In this document: piece by piece, positions 54,233-64,000 of the stretch | Position numbering within the stretch: the stretch's first letter is position 1 | Layout of the letters: the number at the start of each line of letters is the position of its first letter | Source of the DNA: Panaeolus papilionaceus | Taxonomy: Eukaryota; Basidiomycota; Agaricomycetes; Agaricales | DNA length: 64,000 nucleotides | Direction of reading: 5' to 3' | Assembly (NCBI GenBank): GCA_015501605.1 | Contig: JADNRZ010000001.1 | Coordinates: forward strand, 620,001 to 684,000 | Made by a program: the position numbers and the translations under genes | The notes under the pieces: model-generated | What the model was told of the DNA's origin: nothing | Databases searched by the model: none | The model's input: the letters and a program-made list of their open reading frames with translations, nothing else

Positions 54233-57200
54233 TCACACCCTGGAAGGAATATCCATTACAGACTGATATGAAACGCAACTCGTCGTAGATACGAGTTCCA
54301 GCCGAATGTAGTCGCCTCCCAGCGTTGCATCACCGACCCCATGTCTAAAGAACACAGAATCACATTAGCTTCGACTACACTTGAAATTTAATTTCAACAT
54401 ACATATCCTTGAGGTGTTTTTTCAGGTCTCTCATCCTCCAGAGTCTCGACTTTCGATGGTCAGGACACAGTTTGCAACAATAGTTTCCATCGAGAAACAC
54501 TCGAAATGCGTTGCGCGGTATCATGTCTTCGGGTTCATAGCTCGGCAGAGCGAAGTAATCCGTGAAGAGAACCGGTTCCGTGATAGAGTGCCTGTGTGAG
54601 GTTGGTAAGCTGCCTTGGAGCCATTAATGAATCGGAAAGCACTGACTCTTCTTTTGCATGACTTAGGGCATATTTCTGCTTCTGAGATTTTTCGTTACAC
54701 CAACAGCATCGCCATGAATGTGAAGTGTTGGGAGGGTGCTCGTATTTGCGCACAATCTTCAGGGCCTCTTCGGTCAGAACAGCGATCTGAATGTCTTTAT
54801 GATCTTCGGCACCTCGATAGGCTCGGTTGTAGATATGCATCGCCTATAATAATGAGTGGTCGAGATCAGTCAAAATGTAGCCAGATGACATCTGATAAGA
54901 CTTGGAAGCACGTACAAACTCACGCCAGCGCATCGGAAGTATCCCTTTCCTGCTCCTCCCTCGCATTGGACAGCTTAAACAGAGAAACCTCGTATCGAGC
55001 CTATCAAGATCACCGTCCACTGTTGAAGTAGGATCGAGACCGAGCACATTCAACATATGCACCATAACCTTGTATAGCTTGTCACTAAACGTGCACTCTG
55101 GAACATTATCGAGACTACCAGGAACGCCGTGGTCTCGATACGATGTGTGTTCATAAGCCTGGCCCCATCCGAAAAATATAGGTTCGCCTGGGTTCTCGAT
55201 GCTCTTGGGAATGATAATCACTGTCTGGGGATACCACGGGGGCGATTCCTCTGAAATTTGATTGTGGTTGCAGCACCGGAATACAGCAGTAGCTAGTCGA
55301 ATAGCATCTTGCTGTCCGTTCGGCAAGGTGCATGTTTTTAGACACACGGTCCCCGCAAGTGCTTCTCGCAGCCTGTTCTTTTCTGACTCGAGCCATTCAT
55401 CGAGATATGCAAATATTCTCCACTGCATGTACGGGGAAAATGACCTACGGTCAGAGTCTCCCATAACTCTTTGCAAGATGTCTTCGTCAAGTGTTTGTGC
55501 AAAGTATCTCCAGTTCGGTCGTTTGTCTTCCATGCCAATGTCAACAGTAGAGAGCTTGTGTTGATAGCACGTCGATGAATATAAGTTTCCAAGAAGGGCG
55601 TTGCGTTGATCCTCTTCACCGCTGTAGTACTGGTAAGTGAGGTCTTCGAGCGCGACTTTGAAATGCACGAAATTCTTTCGAGCAGCTTTCGGGCTTCATT
55701 AGTGGTTGAGCTCCTTTCTAAACAAATGCCATACCTTTCTTGTTAGGCACTCTCAGTCGAGAGTTCCTGACAATGTCGCTGATTATTTCATTACACGTCT
55801 GTGTGTCAACAACATAACTGCCATATATCTCGCGTAGATAGTTCGTCATCCTGTGGCAAAATCGAAATTCGATGACATCGATTCGTCACTTGAAGGCAAA
55901 AAACTAGACTGACCGCTTCACGGAGCGAATGCGTTCGTCCTCGTAATTTGCTCTAGCTTTATCCAATAAGCTTTCAGCCCAATATTCCATCGTCCGTACT
56001 TCCTTGAACGCAAAAAGAAGACTATCAACTGGACTATCGAATTGCAAGGCTCTTGTCTCACCCTTTTAAATAGCGCAGCCTTGCGAACCTTCGTTTCGTA
56101 GGTGTCGTGTATCTGGGTCGGATAAGCTTCCACATAACGGATATGGTTTATGAGGTCTTTTGTCTTCTCTTTCAGTTCCCGTTTGCGGTAATAAGAAGCC
56201 GTCCACAACCGGAATATCGAGTCTGGTGTAATGATAGATAAGAAAAGCCAGATCAGCAGGTAACAGACAGGGTATGCCTACCACCGTGCTGTATCGACAC
56301 CTGCACCTCTCTTATAAACCGTTCAAAATGCTGCGCTCCAAAGCTCGCCAGTTTAGGTGGTACGCGAATGTATTCAGAGTCTGCACATCTCAATCTCTGA
56401 AGAACGATGGTTGAATGGGGATTATTGGTGTTTCTTGACACAAATTCTAACGCTAGAATACACACCGTACAGTCGGCACACATTTTCCACCTGAAACTGA
56501 AATTTGTAAAAGCGCCTCGACATCCACAACCCTGGATAAAGAGACGTTAAATCCTTCGGGTCGTGTTCATCGCTAAAAACAGAACGCAGCTCACCTCGCA
56601 TACGTCAATGCCAAAGAGAAATGTCGTCCACTTGGGGTAGTCGAGACACTCATAAGGGCACGGGACGGTGTTGTGAGTTGTGTAAGAGGTTCTCCATACA
56701 GTCCTCGCGTTTCGCCTGAGCAACATTCGCCGGATGGCTTTATTGGTTCTAATAAGGTTGTACATCTCGATAGGATGTGTCCATCCGAATACCTGAGTTC
56801 ATAATGGTTACATTCATAGTCTAGGATCATCCATTTTCCTTGGGTTCAGGCTCACCTCATGGATGACATCTAGCGGCAGATCGAGAAATCCGGCTAACGA
56901 CACCTGGAATGCCTGGTCTTGATCGAGTCGCCTTTCCCGCAGAGTAAAAGATGCCACATAATTTCCTTGTTTTTCTTTCAGCTTCAGCAGAAAAACGATT
57001 ATAAAAAAAACAACTACTCACCATAGCGAGCGATAACTGGGTCAACTCTACCTGGGTTTGTCGGATAAAAGCCATAAAGCGCTCGCACTTGTCTTTCGAA
57101 AGACTTCGCGAAAGGAAGGATGTTCAAAAAGACATAATTTTCGCTGGCATGATGTGCAGTAGCTACCTCCATAGCTATTGTAGTCTGTGAACGAGATGAG

Positions 57201-57262
57201 GTTGCTCGTGAAAGGCATTCGGTGAATGAATCATGAGTGTCAGTGGAGAGTGGGAAAAGCAT
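54233..57262 (-). CDS. F-box protein with Cys pairs and C-terminal C2H2-like finger, long form
   Basis: Probable SCF ubiquitin-ligase adaptor. It starts at ATG 57260-57262 (MLFPLSTDTHDSFTECLSRA) and ends at TGA 54233-54235; about 12 exons, over 800 residues. An N-terminal segment joins across intron 1 (ARYEKQGNYVASFTLRERRL) to the F-box: LDLPLDVIHE|VFGWTHPIEMYNLIRTNKAI, then KWTTFLFGIDVCE|GCGCRGA and FRWKMCADCT, paired Cys. The middle is helical (EVRTMEYWAESLLDKARANY, RMTNYLREIYGSYVVDTQTC). The large exon 54844-55668 has no named domain. The C-terminus YCCKLCPDHRKSRLWRMRDL then KKHLKDIHG is a C2H2-type finger whose last His comes from the final exon (LKD|IHG). Paralogue of the gene at 45281-46922, which stops much earlier. 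Function beyond the F-box unknown. Confidence 0.82.
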
Positions 57263-57690
57263 CCCAATGCGACCCTAGCCCCTATCTAGAGTACACATAC
57301 CATCAGGAAACCTACACAAGTTCACATGAAACCACCATGATCCTCTCTGGTGGCTCCGACATGGCGCATTACGCTGCTGCTAATAACCCTGATAACAGGC
57401 AATAATTCATTGCTCTGCACCGGAAACCTGTTGGCGATTCTGAAACGACTTATTGTGCACCCTAATCGAACTATCTGCGGTGGTGTCACAAAATAGACAG
57501 GCCCGTCTCACGACCGTCATTTGAACTTAGAGGGCAGGGATGCCCATCCCAGCATCGGCTATTGTCCAGTCCTCAACGATCTCCAGATGAGTACAGCAGT
57601 AAGGAAATTTCCTCCACATTCTGGCCGGAAATATGAAAACTTAGAACATTGTTCTACAAAATTCAGGATCAGGATTTCGATCACTCGGAA
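57263..57690. other. Divergent intergenic region, about 430 bp
   Basis: Between the F-box gene and the DUF6535 gene. It may also hide the first exon of the DUF6535 gene, whose start I could not place: an ATG at 57337 (MILSGGSDMAHYAAANNPDN) is one candidate. Confidence 0.4.
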
Positions 57691-60552
57691 GTAGCCCATG
57701 GGTCATCTACGTTTCAAGTCCCTTTTTCGAGAAGGGAGAGTCCTTACGCTCGAAGACAGAACGGCCACCCGGCCGTTGAGCGCAAGCGAAAGAAGGGTTC
57801 TGGCGAGGAGCCTACCAGAGGGCGAGCTTCTGAAGGGCAATGCAAGTTTGACGGAACAGACTATCCTTCCTGGTTGGAATTCGACCCACTGAAGAAGCCA
57901 GACGAACCGTATACCTTCCCTTTCCCTGCTGTAGATGGTGATCCATGGGAGAAGGTATCCCGAATGGTAAAGCGCCATGACAATCATATGTGTGATGCTT
58001 GGGTAGAGGAGATCCAAAACATCCTCATTTTCGTAAGTAATCTATGCCAATACGATAATCTCTTCTGACACTTGGGACGTATAGGCAGGTCTATTCTCTG
58101 CTGTGGTGACAGCATTCGCTGTTGAAACCCAAAAACTACTGCAGCCCGATCCTAGCATGACCTCTGTCGTTTTGTTGGTACAAATTGCAAACCATCTAAT
58201 GCCAAATGCAAGCACTATCGAAAATCCAGCACTTACTTCTCAACCTCCCAGTGTCTCTGTTAAGGCGCTACGGATAAACACGTTTATATTCATCAGTCTT
58301 ATCCTTGCTCTCGGTACAGCCCTCATAGGAATCCTTGCCCTCCAGTGGATTCGTTCCTACAAGAACCAAGAGTTGCGATCTCACCAAGACCAGCTTTCCA
58401 TTAGACAAGGCCGATACCAGGCTTTAGTGGATTGGAAGGTGCCACAAATCATCACGGCCCTTCCCATCATTCTCCAAGCGGCCCTCGTCCTTTTCTTCAT
58501 TGGCTTGGTTAATTTTTTGAACTCACAGAACAGCCAAATTGCGATCATTATTGGAGTGGTGGTAGGCATAATTCTTGCCGCCGTCCTGTTCACAACGGTG
58601 GCACCTGCGTTGTATGTCTGCTTCTTGCATCAAACGTATTCACACAGCAAACCCGCTCCTATCCCACCCTACTGGTCTCCTCAATCCTGGCTTTTTTACC
58701 AACTAAGCATGTCTATTAATGCCTTATGGTCCCTCGTGCGTGGCAAGTTTTGGATCAGGGACTCAATGGTTTCCTCCTGGGATGATTTTCTGCTCAGAAC
58801 GGTCCCAAACCGCTCTGAAGGGTCTTTCGATCATTGGCTGAGCCCGGCTCTGGGTTGGGTGTTTCAAAATCTCACAACCGAAGAGTCCTTCAACTCCGCC
58901 TATCACTGCTTCCAATCTCTTTCCAAACGTGAGATAGCAGAAGAGGTTGTTGTGGATTACCTTTGGAGCGATCAGAGATCACTTCCCAGACCCCTTCAAG
59001 ATTTCAAAACTCTGGAATCGTCATCGTATTCCGCTACACTCTCCCTTTACGTCCTGCAATTTCGTTTCCGTCACCGTGCTGTGTCACGGAATATTTATCT
59101 TCATTCTATGGAGCTTGGTCTTCGTGCGATGGCCTGCAACCCAGCGCGATATGACAACCATGGAAACAGATTGCCCATATATTTTCCAACGTCATTTCTA
59201 CTGAAATCAGAGCCAAAAGTGGTCTGTGGGCAAGGTTCGTCGCGAGGTATGTTTATCACCTGTCGTTTTAATCTTCAATCTCATCACTTGGGTGTGCATT
59301 TGTAGAACAAAACATTTGGCTATACGCCTTTTTGCTAACACTGCAGTTGTCGTGTGCTCACTTCTCTCAGGGAGACAATTCGTTGTCCCGCCAGTTTGCA
59401 GTCTTTTGGGGTATTGCTATCAATGCCCACGAGACAAGAATTGGAGAAGATGCGATGCGATGCCTCAAGGATTGGATCAAATCAGTACCTCGAGGAAACT
59501 GTGATATCGACAAAGCACGACTGGAGGCTTGCATAGTCAACATGGTCACCCACCTTCCACTGAAATCAAAAGCTCTCGCCAGCGCCGCTAAGTTTTGCCA
59601 GTCTGAGGCATTTTTTCAACTCCTGGACTGCTTTGTGGACGATGCCGAGGTTCGCCGACTATGGAAGCAAACGTTGGATAACTGGCCTGCTTCACCCTCT
59701 ATGCTCGACTTCTGGGATCAATTTCTAATCTCCCTTGAGCCCGATAAAAAGTACTGGGCCTTGGGTTATGCGCAAGAAAATCTCCAAAGCTTGGAGTGTG
59801 AACTGATGAGGAGGGGGAAGCTGTCGATGAGATTCTCTAGATCAAGAGCGATCCCCAAAACATCTACAACTCGTGCTTCATCGCTTTTTTCGTCGAGCCA
59901 ACAACGCTTGGCTACCATGTTTGGATCCCCTCGTACGTCCAGGATTTCACTTCCTTCGCCTAGTACAACCCATTACTTTGCATCGGCGCCCCAACTTCCA
60001 GAACTTAGCCTCGACATACGCAACACAGAGGAACCAGAATCAGCTGCTGAATATTTGGTACCAACTCGCACATCAATCTATTCTATCACTACATCGCACA
60101 CCCCCGACGATCAGCAGTTAGGATTAAGACTATCCACGCCGGAGGTAACTCAGTCAGAAAACCGTCCTGATTCTCCACCTGGTGCTATAACTGTTGTTAT
60201 CCATCGCAATCCTATTGATATCACTCCACCGACTTCAACTTCGTCGCCCATACAACGTCGCTCTCTGCAACTTCCAGAACCAGAACCCCCTTCTGCTGCC
60301 CCCTCAACTCCTATTTATTGGCCTCCCACCCCTTCCATCGTCCACAACATCTCGCCCCCCTCTAGCCCAGGTCCCTATGAGCATTTCCTTGATCCAATAA
60401 CATGGGCCATGGAAGTACCCGTCACGACAGGCGTTGAAGAAAATCAACACCCGTTACTGATGACAGATCAAGGTGATTACAATGGACAATCATCTACGAT
60501 ACCGATTGACCCAGAGGAAACGGCGGAGGCTTTGGATTCGAAAGGTAAATAG
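57691..60552 (+). CDS. DUF6535-domain membrane protein with long disordered tail (start uncertain)
   Basis: Member of the DUF6535 family, abundant in agarics and of unknown function. The reading frame from about 57640 has no ATG, so the true first exon is probably upstream; I give the visible coding span. DUF6535 core: SRMVKRHDNHMCDAWVEEIQ, NILIF|AGLFSAVVTAFAVETQ, then INTFIFISLILALGTALIGI, ALQWIRSYKN, ITALPIILQAALVLFFIGLV and IIIGVVVGIILAAVLFTTVA, giving four helices. The intron in ILIF|AGLFSAVVTAF is at the usual family position. A second intron (59247-59306) joins SSRE|QNIWLYAFLLTLQLSC. The last ~250 residues are Ser/Pro/Thr-rich (PPTSTSSPIQRRSLQLPEPE) and end DSKGK at TAG 60550-60552. About 900 residues. 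Topology: N-terminal membrane part, cytosolic helical region, disordered tail. Confidence 0.8.
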
Positions 60553-60783
60553 CCCAGATTTGATATCTTTTCCATAAGTCAGGGACATTTGTCGTTATGG
60601 ACATTATTGGCAGGACATTAGTGCTAGTTGTATGATAACAATGTATGCTTGCGGACTCTTTCGTAGTGATCGGACGGTCGAATTTAACGCTCAGTCTTCA
60701 CGAGATCGATTGATTTCTTAGAATTTTTTATCAGTCCATATATATTAAGTTCTTCTGAGTATAACAAAATATTGTAGCGAGTG

Positions 60784-62340
60784 CTACTCAATTTCCATGG
60801 ATGAAAACTGAGCCATCAGTTCTTCATAGTCTGTTGAATAGACAGAGCTCGAGGTACCGTCCCCTGATATGTAGGAGAGATTGTCTTGGTCATCCTCATC
60901 TTCGTTCGTCGAAGATGTCCCATTTTCGTCGTCATTGGCATCCCCGGCGTTGTCTTCACCACTCAAGGATGACGCGTCGTCCTCGTCGCCGTCCTCGCCT
61001 TCATCTTCACTGCTGGAAGACGGCACGTATTCATCTCCATCATCCTCGTCCTCATCACTGCAAATCTCTGTCGGTGCTAAGTCATCGTTGTTGCGCCGCA
61101 GTTCCCATGAACTAGAACCAGACCATGCGCGGTCCGAGTTGCAGATGCGGTCGAAAGATTCATAAGGCGGCGAATATATCCGATCGACGTCGTACCGAAT
61201 ATGAAACCCTTCAAACTCGATGGAAAACGGAACAAGACTAGGGTCATCCCGGAGTTGTGGAGGAAAGATGAGAGGGATGCTGGGGGTAATTGGTCGAAGA
61301 ACGCTGGCAATTGTACGAATCCCTTTCAGTCGAGGAAACGATTCCTTAGTGATATGTCTCTTGAGATTCTCAAACCGGCTAGACGGGTCTGAAGAGAATA
61401 TCATGAGTGGTGGCTCCCAGATATCAACCCATTGAACGTTTGGATGATACAGTGGCCCTCGTACGGCGTGTGGATGTATCACGATTTGTTCCAGGACAGG
61501 GCACAAGTCCAAGGAGCGTTGTAGCATAATGTAGTCGTTGGTGTTTTTCATTCGTTTGTAGAAACTGGCCCCTCCGATGAGAGATTCCTGAATTTGTAGC
61601 ATCTTCAAGTTTTTCCCGTGCTGTTTGCAAAAGTTGAATAACCTGTCAGGGTGCAGCGCACTGTTATACGGAGCCCAGGTGACAGAGGCACGCTCGAGAC
61701 AAGGAAAGGTGCATCCGGGAAGGATCGGTTCTCCATTTCGGCATTCCGTCAGATTAAGCTCAATCAATGACAGAAACCTCATCGGGTGGTCAGGTTTGAC
61801 GTTGTAGAGCGTCAAATGGGTAAGCGTTTGAGCAGTCTCCTCGAGTATAAATATACAATCTTCTTCTTCAACGAGGGGCCCAAGGGTCAGACAAGTCAGG
61901 TTGGGTGGAATGGGGAACGCTGCAATGAATATGCTGGATGGTTTAGTACCCGGACTGACGTCAAGGGTATTTATGGAGGGGCAGAGCTGAAAAAGGCGTC
62001 GCAAAAGGTCGAGGAAGATTGGCAAATATTTATAAGGAATATACGGAGTGATGTGCAACGCTTTAACGTGTACTTTCTGGCCCAAAGACTCGAGAGATTG
62101 GACAAGAATGTAGAGCTGATGAGGGCGGAAAATGCAGATATCGTCGTACAGGAGGGTGATAGCTGTCGTGTACCAGGCTCGGCAGACCAGCGTAAGCACT
62201 TTTTTTTGCTTAGAAGCGCTATTCCAAACTGACTGCATAGTGAGACATGCAGTTGGGTCTAGGAGTCTAGAAGGAGGAACAACATGTTGGAATATCTCCA
62301 GCAATATTTCTGGAGGAATTTGGGAGAAAGGTGATTCCAT
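60784..62340 (-). CDS. F-box-like protein with acidic C-terminal tail, single exon
   Basis: Probable F-box adaptor of a kind expanded in agarics. The start is ATG 62338-62340 (MESPFSQIPPEILLEIFQHV); the longer frame begins with TTG and is not used. It ends at TGA 60784-60786, 518 residues without introns, unlike its neighbours. The F-box covers IPPEILLEIFQHVVPP and the KKVLTLVCRAWYTTAITLLY block. The middle looks like irregular leucine-rich repeats (LCPSINTLDVSPGTKP, NLTCLTLGPLVEEED, LTHLTLYNVKPDHPM, LSLIELNLTECRNGE). From about residue 415 the protein is an extreme Asp/Glu/Ser run (SDEDEDDGDEYVPSSSSEDE), which could be a phosphorylation-dependent or nuclear interaction tail. Not closely related to the two Cys-type F-box genes in this window. 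Confidence 0.85.
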   Translation of the reverse strand: MESPFSQIPPEILLEIFQHVVPPSRLLDPTACLTMQSVWNSASKQKKVLTLVCRAWYTTAITLLYDDICIFRPHQLYILVQSLESLGQKVHVKALHITPYIPYKYLPIFLDLLRRLFQLCPSINTLDVSPGTKPSSIFIAAFPIPPNLTCLTLGPLVEEEDCIFILEETAQTLTHLTLYNVKPDHPMRFLSLIELNLTECRNGEPILPGCTFPCLERASVTWAPYNSALHPDRLFNFCKQHGKNLKMLQIQESLIGGASFYKRMKNTNDYIMLQRSLDLCPVLEQIVIHPHAVRGPLYHPNVQWVDIWEPPLMIFSSDPSSRFENLKRHITKESFPRLKGIRTIASVLRPITPSIPLIFPPQLRDDPSLVPFSIEFEGFHIRYDVDRIYSPPYESFDRICNSDRAWSGSSSWELRRNNDDLAPTEICSDEDEDDGDEYVPSSSSEDEGEDGDEDDASSLSGEDNAGDANDDENGTSSTNEDEDDQDNLSYISGDGTSSSVYSTDYEELMAQFSSMEIE

Positions 62341-62966
62341 TGCTGTTGATGGTTTCAAAGCTAAATAAAGTCCAGTTTCAAGATATATTGTTACAAAATC
62401 GCGAGGAAAATCAAACCTTGCCCTGAATCTATACCTATTATTTCTGCAGGCCTGTTAACCGATGAACATCAAGGTTATGGTCGAAAGGAAAAGTAAACAA
62501 CCTTGAGTGCAGTGGAAGGGACAATGAACAATGCCGTGTCTGCCGATCTAAAGCTTTTGGCAAACAAGCATCAGCTGAAGACCTGGGTTTGGCAGTGACA
62601 AACTTGTAGCAAACCTACACTGAACCTTCCACGAAATATCGCAAACCAGTTCTTTATCATCATTTTTAGAGGACATTATATCCTGGCAGGTGCGTATACA
62701 TATCAGTATTTTGCGTATACTGCTCAGCTGATTTTAACTTCATTTGCTTGGAAATTACTTCGACGATTTCATATTTTGTCCTCACAACTCGTATGCTTAG
62801 CCCCACGAAGGATATAGAAGCTGCTTGCTATTCAGTTCAAGGCCTTTGTTTCAATTATATTAATCGATTACGCACCAAAGTACACGAACAAGAGGGACCC
62901 TTAACTCGCGATATCCGTCTACAACCGCCTGAAGAATCATCAACACTGCATTGCATTTTCTAAACC
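62341..62966. other. Divergent intergenic region, 626 bp
   Basis: Promoters of the F-box gene (minus) and the KH-domain gene (plus). The frame at 62748-62963 lacks an ATG start at its beginning and has no motif. Confidence 0.5.
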
Positions 62967-64000
62967 ATGTCCGACGCTGGAGCCAAACCCGCTAAAAGAA
63001 AGTGGGATCAACCCGCCGACGGCGATAGTGCAAAGGATGCACCACCACCTAACAAAATGGCAAGAACTGAAAACGAACGTTCTGTCTCTCCAAGTGCGAA
63101 TGGCGGTCCCCCTGGCGGTCGAAGCGCTTCTGATGCAGCGGCAGCAGCTGCTGCTATTGCAGCCAAGATTGCAGCACAGTTTGCAAATTCCGGAGGCGCG
63201 GCGGATGGTCACGGCGATGAATTCACCCATGATATTGACATCAATGATGTTCGGAATCGTTATTTGTTGACGAGAGGGTCAACACAGGACCAGGTCAGAT
63301 TAGACTTTGTTGTCGGCCGGCTACCGGGCCTAACTGACGCGTTAACCTTTCTAGATTCACGAAGAAACCGGTGCTTCAGTTGGTACACGAGGTGTATGGT
63401 ACCCCGATCGCTCAAAAGCGACAGAAAAGGATCCTCCGCTATACATTCACATTTCAGCGAAAAGCAAGGAGATTCTTGATGCTGCGATTGGAAAAGTGAA
63501 CGAGCTTATTGCGATGGATATGGGTTCACTTGTAGAGAAGGGTGACAAAACAAGAGAACGTGTTAGTGTTTTGTCAATACTAGATCCTGGGGTTTCACTG
63601 ACGAAAACGCGTTATTTGCAGCGAAAATGGCCTGAAGAGAAGCTCCCCGTTGGCCTAGAGTCGATACGCAATTTTAACATCAGGGCGAAGGTTGTCGGAC
63701 CTTCAGTGAGTGATCAACGTTATTCTATCATCTTCATGACGTCGTTCTTATTTCCAAAATTTCGCCGCATTTCTGCGTTTCAGGGTTCCTTTGTAAAATA
63801 TATTCAGGCAGAAACTTCCACACGTGTGCAGATCAAAGGACTGGGATCGGGATTTATTGATCAGGAGGTATGTTGGTCGATGCACTCTCCCTCTGCTTCA
63901 GCTAACAAGCTCTTTTCAGACAGGACAGGAAGAACCTGTTCCACTGTACATTCACATCACGTATGTTTCTCGGCAAATTGACTGTCTGTATCATTCTCAC
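62967..64000 (+). CDS. KHDC4: KH-domain RNA-binding protein, KHDC4/BLOM7-like (3' end off the right edge)
   Basis: Likely pre-mRNA splicing-linked RNA-binding protein of the nucleus, with SF1/BBP-type KH domains. It starts at ATG 62967 (MSDAGAKPAKRKWDQPADGD). The first ~65 residues are charged and disordered, then SASDAAAAAAAIAAKIAAQF. Family core: DEFTHDIDINDVRNRYLLTR, GSTQDQ|IHEETGASVGTRGVWYP (first KH fold), DPPLYIHISAKSKEILDAAI, then R|RKWPEEKLPVGLESIRNFNI and RAKVVGPS|GSFVKYIQAETS, TRVQIKGLGSGFIDQ|TGQEEPVPLYIHI (second KH-like fold). Introns are short and in phase. KHDC4 proteins contain exactly this paired layout (LLTKGQTQDE... and GPGCSYLQHIQIETGAKV...). The remainder lies beyond the window. 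Confidence 0.88.

Overview
This window is nuclear DNA from a filamentous basidiomycete, most likely a mushroom-forming Agaricomycete. Almost every gene is broken by many short introns of about 45-65 bases with GT-AG (rarely GC-AG) ends. Gene density is high and both strands are used evenly. Several families are ones expanded in Agaricomycetes: a DUF6535 membrane protein, Cys-containing F-box proteins and a seven-helix membrane protein. Coding spans were rebuilt by joining exons by eye, using family motifs and the reading phase as the check. Single splice sites may be off by a few bases.

Layout, left to right. 1-7.3 kb, all minus strand: a C2H2 zinc-finger protein running off the left edge, a DUF4336 protein in 11 exons, and the histone chaperone subunit HIR1/HIRA. 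8.4-13.4 kb, plus strand: a Dal5-type MFS transporter, then two paralogues of an unrecognised fungal family, the first apparently frameshifted. 15.1-17.3 kb, minus: a very long Hsp20-type protein. 19.7-26.2 kb, plus: a derlin, two tandem flavin-reductase-like genes and a seven-helix membrane protein. 27.1-32.1 kb, plus: two short-chain dehydrogenase paralogues. Between them lie a probable tRNA-derived SINE and a field of degenerate CAATCTGA repeats. A 944-bp hAT element with perfect inverted repeats and an 8-bp target duplication sits in intron 1 of the second. 32.1-36.2 kb is a gene desert with only relic-like signals.

36.2-45.2 kb: a weakly supported small gene, an NCS1-type permease with an in-frame TAG in its most conserved segment, and a divergent pair encoding the two halves of a biotin-dependent acyl-CoA carboxylase (carboxyltransferase on minus, biotin carboxylase plus biotin carrier on plus) sharing a 274-bp promoter. 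45.3-64 kb: two related F-box proteins with Cys pairs, CTP synthase and a mitochondrial MSS116-type DEAD-box helicase on a divergent promoter, a DUF6535 membrane protein, an acidic-tailed F-box protein, and the start of a KHDC4-like KH-domain protein cut by the right edge.

I found no CRISPR array, rRNA, clear functional tRNA, viral gene or toxin gene. The strongest unusual items are the intronic hAT element, the SINE and repeat field, a possible PD-(D/E)XK nuclease fold in the unrecognised paralogue pair, the Hsp20 architecture, and the two-gene acyl-CoA carboxylase. None of them amounts to a proven new system.
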